Source: Eumeta japonica (taxonomy: Eukaryota > Arthropoda > Insecta > Lepidoptera > Psychidae). Taken from it: 64,000 nucleotides of DNA. The stretch lies in NCBI GenBank assembly GCA_005406025.1, contig BGZK01001297.1, positions 1 to 64,000 on the forward strand. The letters run 5' to 3'. Below the pieces are notes generated by a model. It was given only the letters and a program-made list of their open reading frames with translations, was not told the origin of the DNA and did not search any database. Positions 1 through 11,756 of this stretch are shown one piece after another. The translations under genes were made by a program, and so were the position numbers. Each line of letters starts with the position of its first letter. Position 1 is the first letter of the stretch.

Positions 1-957
1 TTGAATATTCCATATAAAATTGTTTGAAAAAAGGATTTAAAATTCTAAATGGAAATAACTTTGAAACTTAAGTCGAGAGATGCAATTATTATTACACGAG
101 GAGTAAGAAAACATTTTTGTCGAGGACAGCTATTTTTATATATTTTTTAAATTTATTCTACATAATTAGATAAAGAAAATAAAATAGCGACATAAAATAT
201 GCGCTTTTCACTTCTTACCAAGGGATCCTAGTGTAGTTAGCATAAGGATGATAATAATGTTTCAAAGCCCTCAGTTCGGCTCAAACTCTCTATATATTCA
301 TATTCATCTATGGCTCAAACAGCCGATACGTTCGCATGTGGTTTCTGTGTCTTTTATTTAGCCGCTTATCATTCAAAAAATTAGACTGATTTTTATATGA
401 AAATAAAAAAATGTAGTGTAAATATTTTTATCTACTTACAATATCGCTCTGCTGAATCTGTAAATGACACTTTTCGATTTTTTTTTTTATAATATTTACT
501 ATCTTCACAACATAGTGGGTTGTAGTCGACTGACACTTGATTTACCGTGTCAAAATGAAAGAAAATATTTATTCACAATTTGCAATTTTTAATATTTTTT
601 TATTCTTTAAAATTGCTTAGGAGACATTCTTAGGACAAATCTTAATGTTTTATTCATTACTACAACATATAAAAATTATAATGATATACGTATAATATTA
701 TCAATATATAGGATATTTTTTGACTGATTTCAAATAAAAAAGAAAGTTATCAATTCGTCGTAACATATTACATCTTTGTTAATAGACCGATTTCAATAAT
801 TCCTTTTGCATTAGGTTAGATAGTCCATGACGTTCCCATTTTAATTTTACTGGTATTGGACCTTGCACTTACTACACCAGGAACTGCACGAATGTGTAGA
901 TTGAATTAAAATTATCCATATCTTTGTAAGCTATACACCAGAAGACGACGAAGTCAT
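1..957. other. AT-rich non-coding stretch
   Basis: No long open frame, structured repeat or recognisable transposon protein is visible. It is AT-rich intergenic DNA with homopolymer runs. Confidence 0.5.
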
Positions 958-1411
958 GAGGTTTTCCTTCAACGATGGAACTCTTCAACGGTGAACAGCG
1001 TAGACTCGAAATGTTAAATACGGATTGTCATCGCTAGGTGGATCATGTCCTCATACCTCAGAGAACGATGCGGCAGCAAGAGTTTCCAACTTCGGTGGCA
1101 CTTTTCAACGGTGAATAGCATGAACTGTCTTGAAAATTTGGCTGCGGGCTGTACTGACAATGCATAGTCTCCGTGTACACCCAGAGAACGATACAGCCCT
1201 GATGTTTTCCTCCTACGATGAAACGGATAGCATAAAATTGCATACAAGTTGATCTAAGGATGAATAGTGTCCTTATATACCATATGATGATGCAACTGCG
1301 AGGGTTATTTCCTGCAATGGAAATCATCAACGGTAAACAGCATAGTCTTGAAACTTTGCATATAGGCTGTTCTGGAGACGAATAGTGTTTTTTACTCCAA
1401 AACATTGTCGC
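958..1411. repeat. Diverged tandem repeat, period about 120 bp, about four units
   Basis: Units begin near 958, 1081, 1203 and 1303. The anchors are CTTCAACGGTGAACAGC near 983, TTTTCAACGGTGAATAGC near 1103 and ATCAACGGTAAACAGC near 1328. Each unit also carries a CAGAGAACGATGCGGC-like block, as near 1060 and 1183. The third unit is partly deleted. The short frames crossing this region are by-products of the repeat. Confidence 0.6.
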
Positions 1412-1918
1412 CCCTCATCCCAACCCGGTCCCGCTATCACATCTGAGTTCGACGACGCCCCTTATCTCGTCCCGGTCCCGCTATCACATCTGAGTTGGAC
1501 GTCGCCTCTCATTTCAATCCCGGACGAAATGAGGGGCGAACTCACATCTGATTTCGACGTCGTCTCTCCTTTCGATCTCACATCTGATTTCGACGTTGCC
1601 CCTTATCCCGACCCAGTCCCGCTATCTCATCCGAGTTCGACGTCGCCCCCTCATTTCGATCCTGGACAAAATAAGGGGCGAACTCACATCTGATTTCGAC
1701 GTCGCCCCTTATCTCGTCCCGGTCCCGCTATCACATATGAGTTCGACGTCGCTCCTCATTCCAATTCCGTTTTCGCTCTTGAATCTTATTTTAATTTCGA
1801 CCTCAGTGCCATTATCGATTACGATCCCTCTTGGTTTCATTTGTGGAATTTGTTTTCCGCCCCCACTTGTGATTTGAAATCTGCCACCGGTCATGATTCC
1901 GATTTGAAATAAACTCAA
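1412..1918. repeat. GC-rich minisatellite of about 47-58 bp units
   Basis: At least seven imperfect units share a CCGGTCCCGCTATCACATCTG core followed by GAGTTCGACGTCGCCCC. It is much richer in GC than its surroundings. Both strands stay open only because the unit lacks stop codons, so the apparent proteins are low-complexity. The 3' part (1760-1918) fades into single motifs such as ATTCCGATTTGAAAT. Similar but more decayed tracts occur near 29.5, 29.85 and 30.2 kb. Confidence 0.7.
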
Positions 1919-2869
1919 TTTCTGATGTTCAATGACTTTATGAATAGGCGTGTGGCGCTTTTTGATTACATTTAAAGAAACGTGACCTTTTAATTAATTT
2001 TTACAAACGGCCTTTCGGTTTTATTAACACGTAGTCATTGAACATTAAGGAGTGAGAGTTTTATTAATATCACATGACGCATTGAACAAAAAATGTTTAG
2101 CTTTTATTATACATAGAAGATAGAATATTGTTAAGAGTTGAATGTGCATATTGTAAAAAATAATTTTAGTTATTTTTATTTTGTATATTTAGACGGTATT
2201 AAGAAAAGTGTGTTTCTTAAAGTGTAATTTATTTTTTAGTTTTTAACGTATTACTAAAGCAGATCATATATATTTGCCTTATTTTCTTCCTTTTACTAAG
2301 CGTAAACACTTTGGTTTTGAGCTTAAAAAAGGAACTTGTGTATTGTTCCATTTAACGAAATGACTCCTTTTGCTGAAACACCATAAGTGTACATTTTACA
2401 ACATATAGTTTTAGTAGCTATTTATATATAATTTACATCTGTATTGTTTGACGTTATCCGACGTATATTGTCCTCGCGTGCATTGTCTATGCAGTCAACG
2501 TCAAATATTGCAGACGTAAATTTATAGTTGTTTGTTCAGTTGCTAAGTTCTCACATTCGCGTGGGCTGTCACGAGTGCATTTGTATAGATCCATGACAAA
2601 ATATAAAGTTTTTCGACTGCTCACAAAAAAACGTACTTATGTATCTTCGATGGATGCAATTTAAAAAAAAAATAAAAGTAATTACAGCACTACTAGTGAC
2701 TGTATTATAAAAAAACCGTCAAGTTCGAGTCGTACTTATACATGAAGAGTTCCATACTTCCGTACAATGCTTTAAAATAGTTCAGTAAAATACAAGATAG
2801 GCAGGCGCGCTATATTATATCCGTAAACATCTGTGTAGTACGGCCATTATAAAGACCGAGCAACAAAAG
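1919..2869. other. AT-rich non-coding stretch
   Basis: No gene or identifiable element is visible. Confidence 0.45.
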
Positions 2870-3785
2870 CCAATAAAACACGTTTCTTGTACGACGACCC
2901 CCGTTAATTTTTAACTTTATTTTATTTTTAGTATCTATTGTTATAGCGGCTAAAGTAATAGATAATAGGTAAAAAATTTCAAATATCTATCATTTACGAT
3001 TCAATAGATAAAGACCTATGACAGACAAATGGACAGACAAACAGACAGCGGAGTCTCAGTATAGGGTCCTCTTGAAACACTTTTAATACAGAACTCTAAC
3101 AACTAACAAGTGTGAATAGGACTGAATCTTGAGGGTTCCATATAAAACTAATCATGTATGTAGATACTTCATCCATCACCATTCTGTCTGTTGCCGATGA
3201 CGATACTACAGAGATATTGATCCCAGGAATTTCGAAACGTATGCTTTTTTGTTCAAAAATTTTCGATTTATTTTCAATGTTCGAATTTTTGGAAATCTTC
3301 ATATTTCATAGACGGAAGTTAAAAGTGTTCTACCATATATAGATAGATGTATATCACGATCAAAACTTCAGTTACAACTAAAAGTTTATAATCACAAAAA
3401 AAATTATCTTGTACTACCTGTATACCTAAAAATTGTCTATTTTCAGATTTTTTAGGACCTTGCTTATTGCCCAACTTCGGATTTTATATAAATGAGAAGT
3501 ACCCTAAAAATTTTTATTTCCTTGTGAGTTTCAAAATATAAGGCATAATTTGTAATTATCCTTATATTATAAAAATATAAGGCATAGAACCTCAATTTCT
3601 TTACAGCTTCATGGTCTAGATTGAAGTATTGATATTGATTTGATTTTAATGCCTACACGCGTTCTTGAGATAGATATCCCTCATATATAAACTGACAACG
3701 AAATGAACCTATAAGGTGTTTTTTTTTTATTTTAGAGGTATGGAACCCTAAAAACTGTTAACTGTTTCAATTTTTACGGTAGTCG
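2870..3785. repeat. Possible split copy of a dispersed repeat (GACAGACAGAC ... GGTATGGAACCC)
   Basis: Near 3018-3066 there is a GACAGACAAATGGACAGACA run followed by GCGGAGTCTCAGTATAGGG. The usual downstream block, GGTATGGAACCCTAAAAA, appears only near 3738. This arrangement resembles a repeat tail that is common in moth and butterfly DNA, here interrupted by roughly 650 bp. The family resemblance is from memory. Another GACAGACAAACAGACAG-like run is near 30425. Confidence 0.3.
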
Positions 3786-5990
3786 GATAAATAAACTATG
3801 TAATGTATATAATTAATAGTTTGAATGCATAATGTAGAGGAACGTGTGTTCGTGGTGACTTTCGACAAACACTTGTACTCAATTACAAAGGCAATCGGAC
3901 TGATGAATAAATTGTAAGCTTACTCTTGACTTGTATTTTCGGGCCTATTTGTACTTCAATTCGGTTACAGGTGATGCAGATGTTTTTATCTGTTTATATA
4001 AGATCACTAAACTCCAAAACCGCTGGACTGATCATCCGCAAACTTGGTTATTTCGTGATAAAGGTTTTGTGTAATCTATAGCATTTCTCTCTGACTTTGT
4101 CCTCGTGTCTTTATTATTAAACCAAACTACTGCACTGATTGCAAACTTTTTTCGCTCATAGAAAGCTATACTATCGCCGAGTAATGTTCTCCATATTTTA
4201 TTTTGATACTAGCATTCGCTTTGGCTTCATACAAATCTGAACCGCGACCTGGAGCCAGGACCGAGGCCAACATCAGAAACAGTACAGTGTTCAGATTTGA
4301 CGCGTGAAGTAGAGTAGGGTTGGCAGCGAGATCGATTAACATAAAAGCTGTAGGTATATATTTCATCATCTCCACGCGGGCGAAACTGCAGGCGGGAAGC
4401 GATTGTTATTTTAATGAACGTGATTGTTTGCATTTCAGTGACGCTTGAACAGCTGAACGGATCACGGCAGCATTGTATGTTATTTGAATTGCAGAGTCAA
4501 ACGATGCAGACTTAAAAACGCAATTTTATTTGTTCGCAACAAAAATATATTCAAACTTCTTTTAAGGTTTTTTAAAATCTATTTTTCATCAAAATCCAGG
4601 TCCTCTTATTTTTTTCACAAGTTCATCGGAATGTATGTGTATGCGTTTTATAACAATTTTAAAAGAGGCTAAGGTTTTTAGGGGTTTAGGGTCTCTTCCA
4701 CTATCTCCTTATAAACTGACTATTAACAAAAATCACTTTCAAAATTAGTTTTTCGTTCTATTTCCTATTTTTAATGATTTTTAGCCCGACCCACCATTAA
4801 AAGGAGGACGTGGAGCGAAATTTTTATTTTAAAAGAGATTTTAGGTGAATGTCTAGTTTAAAAGATGGTGGAAGAGACTCTTAAACTGGTTTTTTACATA
4901 ATTTCAAAAGATTTTACCAATCGGCACTATACTTCTTTTTTTATCCTTTCTGGTTTTTCATCAAAACAGTATGATGTTTGCAGCACGAAATTATGAAAAA
5001 TTTCACATATAATGTAGATAAGCATCAATTTACTCTTTCATAATAACCGACATCACAAAATTAATTTTCCTACTACACAATATATTCGTTTTCTCAAACA
5101 ATGGCTTTAGACTATCACTGAATATTTAGTTATTCAAACAAATTAATAACTACCCACTCATACATGTGCTGTCCTATTGTTAATGTCGAGGCATAGGCTA
5201 AATGCCTCACTACAACACAAATAGTTTAGCTAAACACAAAGCCAAACTGCAAAACGATGCTATGATTTCCGGCACAAAATTTTTAAAAATTCTTTTTAAA
5301 TTCGTCGTGTCAACACGTACACAAACGTACAGCCACTATTTAAAATAAAAAATTTCATCCTTTTTTTTTACGCATTATGTTTATTTATCTAATTCAAATA
5401 TTAAATCTAATTGACTAGGCTGTCTGGGACTGATAAAGCCTTTGTTCGTCGAAATATTGTATTTGTATCTATTCAGATTTTAAGTGACTTACATTTTAAA
5501 GAAATTGTTCGACTTTCAGTTTTTTGACTAAAAGTGTTGAAATCGTATTTACCATTTTTTTCAAACGCTTCAATTATAAATACGAAAATTAATTTGTTTA
5601 TGTGCTGTTACTCTATCACATCCTAACTACTTAACCGATGAACTGTTTACGCAGGCTCTTTTCATCGGGGATTTTTTTTTTCTCATTTCTTATTACACTT
5701 TTCATTTTTCATTTAGCTTATAAATGCAAAAGTGAGTTTGTTTATTTGTTTAAACGTGTTTATAAAAGACGAAATAGTTCATTTAACGTCCCTGCGGGTG
5801 CAGAGGCGAGAAAAAGCGAATCTGTAATATTCAAAGAACGTATTTATTTGTTACGAAGGAAAGGAAAGTACCACAAAACACATTTCAGCTCTTAGCTTTC
5901 AGTTTCAAAGGCCCTTAAAGTAGGTATTTTCTCCTAGGGAAAACGCCTTTACACTTTTTTCAGTTATTAGCATCCGAAAATATCATGGAT
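3786..5990. other. AT-rich non-coding stretch with repeat scraps
   Basis: Near 4015 the text reads AAAACCGCTGGACTGATC, a motif like the repeated blocks in the Helitron 3' region near 21206 and 21323. An open frame at 5638-5895 (85 codons) begins in a hydrophobic run, matches no family I know and is probably chance. Nothing else is supported. Confidence 0.4.
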
Positions 5991-5996
5991 TTAAAT

Positions 5997-6147
5997 TGTT
6001 ATTTTATGTCTATTTTGTATCGACAATATCACTCATATATACAAGTAGCGCCTCATCTATCTATGGTATGTAATTATCTATGGTCAAATGTCAATTTTGA
6101 AATAAAGTTCAGTTCGTATCGGTAATTCAAACGTTTGATTTATTAGA
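5997..6147 (+). repeat. copia 5' LTR
   Basis: It is 151 bp, starts TGTTATTTTATG and ends TTTATTAGA. It matches 10173-10323 except for one A/G difference in TTCAAACGTTTG versus TTCAAGCGTTTG. It contains an AATAAAG polyadenylation-like signal near 6098. An LTR this short is at the small end for copia elements. Confidence 0.95.
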
Positions 6148-6148
6148 G

Positions 6149-6162
6149 GTTATGGGCCCAGT
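6149..6162 (+). other. copia primer binding site for a 5' half of initiator tRNA-Met
   Basis: GGTTATGGGCCCAG lies one base inside the 5' LTR. It is the reverse complement of the anticodon stem-loop of animal initiator tRNA-Met (CTGGGCCCATAACC, anticodon CAT), not of a tRNA 3' end. Priming by an internally cleaved initiator tRNA-Met is known for Drosophila copia. Confidence 0.85.
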
Positions 6163-6254
6163 CTTTTTAAGTTTTTTCTCGTAATTGTTTACATCCTTAG
6201 TGAAATAGACTTTACAGATTGAGATAAACTGTAATTAACGCTGTGACTGTGAAA

Positions 6255-7037
6255 ATGACGACGAACTATCTTGTCAGTGTGCCTAAACTCAAAGGGAGGA
6301 GAATTACAGTGAATGGGCTTTCGCGGCTGAGAATTTTTGATTCTAGAGGGAATGTCTGATTGCATCAAGTCGGAGACAGTACCAGAAGAAATAGGAGCAG
6401 CAGGTGACGCGAAACCAGAGCCAAACTTATTCTTACAATAGATTCGTCGTTGTACGTGCATATAAAAAGTGTGCAAACGACCCGTGAGCTGTGGAAGAAA
6501 TTGAAAAACCTATTCGATGACTCAGGATTTACAAGAAGGATCAGTTTGCTGAGGAGTTTGATTTCTATTCGGCTCGAGAATAGTGTTTCAATGACTTCGT
6601 ACGTGACACAGATAATTGAAACAAGCCAGAAATTGAGTGGTACGGGTTTCAAAATAAATGATGAGTGGGTCGCATCGCTTTAACGGATTAACAGAAAAAT
6701 ATTCCCCAATGATAATGGCGATCGAGCATTGCGGCATACCATTGACAGCAGACGCCATTAAAACGAAGTTGTTGGACATGGAACTGGTGGTGCGTTTGCG
6801 AGTTATAAGAAGAACCGGAATGTTGGTAACACTTCAACCAAAGACAATGCCCAGATGTCAATGTCAAAATCAAAAGTCATAACCTGCTACAAATGTAAAC
6901 AAACAGGGCATTACCGTAATCAGTGTACATTTTCGAACAAAAATTCATCGAATACAAACAAAAATGAACGTACAAGAAGTAATGCGTTTAGCGCCGTGTT
7001 CCTGAATGGTGAATTTTGCAAAAGCGATTGGTATATT
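6255..7037 (+). pseudogene. copia gag remnant with CCHC zinc knuckle
   Basis: The likely start is the ATG at 6255, which opens MTTNYLVSVPKLKG. The frame is lost near 6300 and again near 6338, where single bases appear to be missing from G and T runs. Coding then continues in changing frames through 6450-6683, 6658-6882 and 6855 onward. The capsid-like region includes TTRELWKKLKNLF and LTEKYSPMIMAIE. A CCHC knuckle, CYKCKQTGHYRNQC, lies at 6885-6926. The product would package element RNA in a virus-like particle, but this copy is broken. Confidence 0.85.
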
Positions 7038-8241
7038 GACTCCGGGCGAGTGTTCATCTTACCGCGAACGAAGAATGGTTGTCAAATGTGTCGCGGGATC
7101 TTAGGATTAAGGAAATTGTCGTGGCAAACAAAGATAAAATACCTGTATTATGTACTGGAGATGTGCAGATTACGACAAAGACGCACGCCTGTGAATACGA
7201 TATTACAGTGGAAGGTGTATTGTGCGTACCAAAGTTGACTACAAATCTGTTATCTGTTAGTCAACTTATATCTAGAGGAAACAAAGTTTTATTTAACAAC
7301 AATGGTTGTCAGATTTTCAATAAGGCAGGAATACTGGTGGCTACAGCATGTCTGTTGAATGGTGTATATAAACTGAATATGTCTGAACATTGTTTAACAG
7401 CTGCAATGACGGTGTCCAGTGAAGTTTGGCATCGACGTTTGGGTCATGTCAACAGCCAGTATTTGAACAAAATGCAAGATGCTGTAGAGGGATTGACAAT
7501 TGATAGTAAGATTGATATATCCAAGTCATCTTGTGTCGCATGCTGTGAGGGCAAGCAAAGCCGGTTGCCTTTTCCCAAAGAGGGTAGCAGAAGTACTGAG
7601 TTGTTACATATTGTGCATACTGACCTCTGTGGACCAATGGAAAATCGGTCAATAGGTGGTTCGAGATACTTCATGCTGTTTATCGATGATTTTAGTCGTA
7701 TGACATATATTTATTTCTAAAATCAAAGGATGAGGCGTTAAAATGCTTTCAACAATATAAAGCAGAGGTTGAGAATCAACTTAATTGCAAGATTAAGATT
7801 TTGAGGAGTGACAATGGGACAGAATTCTGCAACAGCAAGTTTGATGATTTTTTGATGTCGCATGGGATAGTACATCACAAAACGAACCCATACACGCCAG
7901 AGCAAAATGGACTCTCGGAACGATATAACCGGACTATCGTTGAGAAAGCCAAGTGTCTGTTGTTCGATGCAGGTCTCGAGAAAAGGTTTTGGGCAGAGGC
8001 TGCACACACTGCAGTGTACTTACAGAACAGGACTGTGACTACATCCTTAAATTATAGAACTCCTTTCGAGATATGGACAGGCAGAAAACCTGATGTAAGT
8101 CACCTGCGTATTTTTGGTAGTACAATTATGGTACATGTGCCAAAACAAAAGAGATTGAAATGGGACAAAAAGGCTGAAAAATGTATCCTTGTCGGCTATT
8201 CCAACGATGTCAAAGGGTACAGGATTTACAACCAAGTCTAA
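7038..8241 (+). pseudogene. copia protease and integrase remnant
   Basis: The aspartic protease motif DSG is at 7038-7046, followed by a frame change near 7050. The main frame at 7079-7720 carries the integrase HHCC zinc-binding region (HRRLGHVNSQYL, then CVACCEGK) and the first core block (HTDLCGPM, FIDDFSRMTY). A stop at about 7718-7720 fits one missing T. The frame resumes at 7801-8241 with RSDNGTEFCN and TPEQNGLSERYNRT, which hold the second acidic residue and the catalytic glutamate. The family inserts element cDNA into the genome; this copy cannot make an unbroken enzyme. Confidence 0.9.
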
Positions 8242-9228
8242 TGTCATTACTACCAGTAGAGATGTTATAGTATTAGAGGAGATAGAGACAGAGAATAATG
8301 TTCTGGAGGTACAGGAAAATTGTTCGGATGATGTGAATATAGTTCCAGTAGGGAAGAAGATTTGACACTTCAGGAAGTTTCACATGAACAATCGGAGAGC
8401 TTGAGCCTAGATGACAGTGGTGAAATATATGTACCTTGCGAAAATGAAACATTAGATAGCTCAGAGTCTGGTACAACAGACAGTGAAGACTCCATAATAT
8501 TCAACAATGTTAACGTAATAAGTGGTCCTCGGCGTAGACAGCAGCCAGATAGATTTGGATTTGCAAGTGCTTGCATAGAAGATGACCAAATGTTCACGGG
8601 TGAGATACTGTTGCAAGAAGCCTTGGAAGGACCTGAGAAAGCACAGTGGTTAGAGGCAGTGCAGGAAGAACTACAGTCGTTCGAAAAAATAGTGCGTGGG
8701 AACTTGTAGATGTTCCAAAAGATGGTACTATAGTGCAGTGCAAGTGGGTGTTGCGAAAAGTACGATAGTGAAAACAATGTGCGTTACCGTGCTCGTCTAG
8801 TTGCAAAGGGCTTCACCCAAAATATGGTGTGGACTATACTGACACATTTTCGCCTGTAGTGAGACATACAACTCTTAGACTATTATTTGCATTGTCTGTA
8901 AAGTTAGGTTTAAATGTCACCCATTTAGATGTTAAGACTGCGTTCTTAAATGGTGATTTAGAGGAAACCATTTATATGAAGATACCAGATTGTTATAATA
9001 GTAGTAGTTCAGTTAGTAAAGTATTAAAACTAAAAAGGCCATTTATGGACTTAAGCAGGCCTCTAGAGCCTGGAATAAAAAGTAGATAATTGTTTGATCA
9101 ATAATGGTTACAAAGGTCAAAAATAGAGCCATGTATGTACATAAAGGATAATAACAAATGTAAGACCATTGTAACAGTCTATGTCGATGACTTCTTTATC
9201 TTTCCAATGATAAAACTGAAACTAAGAG
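8242..9228 (+). pseudogene. copia reverse transcriptase remnant
   Basis: The linker (8362-8709) ends in ALEGPEKAQWLEAVQEEL, the start of the copia reverse transcriptase domain. After a frame change, 8829-9089 reads DYTDTFSPVVRHTTLR and HLDVKTAFLNGDLEE. The catalytic VYVDD box lies at about 9178-9192 in another frame. At least three frame changes separate these blocks. The active-site aspartates remain, so loss of function is through frame breaks, not active-site mutation. Confidence 0.9.
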
Positions 9229-9229
9229 C

Positions 9230-10129
9230 TTGAAACAGATTTTATCTAATAAGTTTAGTATTAAAGACTTAGGTGAAGTTAAGCTATGTCTTGGAATGAA
9301 TGTAACCTTCAACAAAGATAAAGGATATGTAACTTTGAGCCAGGAAACTTATATTGATCAATTATTGAGCAAATTTAATTTAAGTGACTGTAAGGTCGTT
9401 GATACACCTATGGAGATCAAATTAGATGTAAATAAAGGTGAAGTAGGTATAAATAATAATGTGCCCTATCAACAACTAATTGGTAGTTTGATGTACCTGT
9501 CAGTCTTAACTAGGCCAGATATTAGTTATTCTGTAAGTTTTTTAAGTCAATTTAATAATTGCCACACTAAACAGCATTGGGAATATGCAAAGAGAGTATT
9601 AAGATATCTTAAAAGAACTAAATCTTATGGAATAAAATATTGTAAAAATGGTAACTCTGAAATAAGAGGCTATGTAGATGCTGATTGGGCTTCTAACTCA
9701 GAAGATAGGAGATCATATACTGGGATCTGTTTTTTGTTATCTGATGGTGTAATATCATGGGAAAGTAGGAAACAGAAATGTGTAGCCCTCTCCAGTACTG
9801 AATCAGAGTATATTGGTCTATCTGAGGCATGTAGAGAAGCATTATATCTTAAGGAATTACAGTATGAAATAACTAATAAGATGTACTCAATATGCATATT
9901 CAATGATAACCAAGGCGCACAGAAGCTGTGTGCAAACCCAGTCTTTCACAAACGAACAAAGCATATTGATATCAAATATCATTTTTGTCGTGATTTAGTA
10001 AGAGATAAAATTATTAAAGTACAGTATATACCAACAGCTGATATGCCAGCTGACATTCTGACGAAAAGTTTATGTTCTGCAAAGCATTATAAATTTATGT
10101 TGATTCTTGGTATAGTTTGTTTAGATTAA
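9230..10129 (+). pseudogene. copia RT C-terminus and RNase H, longest intact frame of the element
   Basis: This 299-codon frame runs unbroken from just after the YVDD box. It holds the RT thumb/connection (IKDLGEVKLCLGM, IGSLMYLSVLTRPDI) and the copia-type RNase H with DADWASNSEDRRSYTG, SSTESEYIGLSEA and the C-terminal block KHIDIKYHF...ADILTKSL. It ends with a stop at 10129, about 43 bp before the 3' LTR, as expected. The apparent start is only where the frame opens; the native protein would begin far upstream. Confidence 0.9.
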
Positions 10130-10159
10130 AATTGTATTTGTCTGTAATCATGGATATTG

Positions 10160-10172
10160 CGATAAGTAGGGG
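10160..10172 (+). other. copia polypurine tract
   Basis: GATAAGTAGGGG directly precedes the 3' LTR start at 10173. This is the expected position for plus-strand priming. Confidence 0.7.
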
Positions 10173-10323
10173 TGTTATTTTATGTCTATTTTGTATCGAC
10201 AATATCACTCATATATACAAGTAGCGCCTCATCTATCTATGGTATGTAATTATCTATGGTCAAATGTCAATTTTGAAATAAAGTTCAGTTCGTATCGGTA
10301 ATTCAAGCGTTTGATTTATTAGA
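10173..10323 (+). repeat. copia 3' LTR
   Basis: It is 151 bp with one mismatch to the 5' LTR and is followed immediately by the TAAAT target duplication. Confidence 0.95.
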
Positions 10324-10328
10324 TAAAT

Positions 10329-10880
10329 GATGCAGTCGAAAGCGATATAAACAATACTTTAGTAGTCAATGGTAATAAAGAATGTAAACGGTATTATCTG
10401 TAACAAGTTTCGAGATTATGAGGTCAATTTTTGTTCATTTATCTTTACAAATGTCTCGTAGGACCTAACAAATAGAACGTGTGTTCTTAAAATTAATATG
10501 AATAAGATCTTAAAAATAAATAACATCTCTTTCAACCTATCAAATAGTTTACAACATAACTTATTCAATATTCCGTAAATTGACTATAGCAAGATGAATA
10601 TTAAAAACCCAATTTTACTGTTAATTTTCATTTTCATCATCAGAGAAATAAAATAGTATTTTCAAAAGTGATCTAAACAAAATAGAATACTCACTCATCA
10701 CCGCACATACAACTTGATTGACTTTGCTTCCCTCTTTCCACGGAGAAATAGATGTTTTTAGCGTCATATTTTTATTCGAATAATAATATATTTAAGCTAC
10801 AGTATATTACGTAAAAATCATAAACATACATAAAGTTAAGTCTGCGTTAAACGCGTTAGGAAAACTAATAATTTATGTAA
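10329..10880. other. AT-rich non-coding stretch
   Basis: This is the pre-insertion flank of the copia element. No gene or repeat is recognised. Confidence 0.4.
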
Positions 10881-11216
10881 CACTTATTATTTATATCTAC
10901 TAGTGCCGCAGCGATCGATGCAGACGCCGTGTAAATGACCGCGTCTGCGTCCAGACCGCCGGCGACTTGCGGACAAACCGTTCGTCACGCTCGCGACATC
11001 GCGACACTGCGCTACGCCATTTTAACTTTAAGAGCACAGGGGCCTTATTTTTGTAACTCTATAATTTATGCGATAGCAAATTATCACGCCGTTAAAATTC
11101 GATCGGTATTTTCGAGTGGTATTAAAAAACGGTATAATATTAAAGTAGTGAAAAATATTATCGATATTTTGCTCTATAAAAATAACGAACGAAATGGACA
11201 GTTTTACCAGCTTTAA
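10881..11216. other. GC-rich patch of unknown role
   Basis: About 130 bases at 10900-11035 are unusually rich in CG dinucleotides (GCGTCTGCGTCC, CGCTCGCGACATCGCG). A frame is open at 10935-11216 but reads like no known protein. It could be a promoter or 5' region for the downstream Myb/SANT-like ORF, or part of a transposon end. Confidence 0.25.
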
Positions 11217-11501
11217 TATGCGCTAATTTTTATAAAATACGGTACATTCTCTATTCATCGATTATAAAGATTATTTTGATATAAACTGGCATAAAAAAAA
11301 AAGTTCAGTTTGCAAAGCAAATTACTTTGTTTGTACAACTTTTTGTTAGTTACGATATATTGAAATATTGTCTAAATGAATACTGACAGTATTTTTGTAC
11401 CCGATTCTCTCGAACGGAATATGATATTCACTCTGTCTATTGGATTGATTGTTTAACAGTGTTATTGTTTTTTATTGCTGTAATTTATAGAAGTTGTATA
11501 T

Positions 11502-11756
11502 TTGCCTAACTTTTACTTGCAAATAATTATAGAAAATAAACGAAATGGATATAGTACGTCGGCACAGAAATTAATAAACCTTATGCAAGCTGATAAGGAA
11601 CAAAATTTTTCCGAACGCAGTTCAAGAAAATTTAGTTCCACATTTACGACCAAAGAAGCACAAAGAAGGTGGTCAGAAATAAAAATGTTACTAAATAGCA
11701 TGGTAGGAGCCAAAAAAACTTGGAAAATGTGGAGGAAGGTTAAAACGTACAATTAA
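11502..11756 (+). CDS. Myb/SANT-like DNA-binding fragment (zeste/Harbinger accessory type), probably partial
   Basis: The 84-codon frame has QKLINLMQADKEQNF, then TTKEAQRRWSEIKMLLNSM and GAKKTWKMWRKV. The spacing of tryptophans and the LNxxxGAKKTxxxW-like block resemble the Myb/SANT-like domain of zeste-type regulators and of the accessory protein encoded by PIF/Harbinger transposons. The residues before about 15 are probably not part of the domain. The domain normally continues with W-x-D-x-K, which is missing here, so a frameshift or splice site near 11735 is possible. A decayed Harbinger transposase lies 1.3 kb away on the opposite strand. The link is inferred. Confidence 0.4.
   Translation: MPNFYLQIIIENKRNGYSTSAQKLINLMQADKEQNFSERSSRKFSSTFTTKEAQRRWSEIKMLLNSMVGAKKTWKMWRKVKTYN

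Larger units (their letters stand above)
5992..10328 (+). mobile_element. Ty1/copia LTR retrotransposon, full length but coding-defective
   Basis: The element spans 5997-10323 and is flanked by a perfect 5-bp target duplication TAAAT (5992-5996 and 10324-10328). Two 151-bp LTRs differ at one position. The order is LTR, tRNA primer site, gag with zinc knuckle, protease DSG, integrase, reverse transcriptase, RNase H, polypurine tract, LTR. Integrase before reverse transcriptase is diagnostic of Ty1/copia. The interior is broken into at least eight frame segments, mostly explainable by single-base deletions, so it cannot encode an intact polyprotein. The near-identical LTRs argue for a recent insertion. 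Confidence 0.95.

Noticed and set aside
1385..1877. Overlapping open frames in the 1.4-1.9 kb region
   Set aside because: Produced by a minisatellite whose unit lacks stops; not protein-coding.
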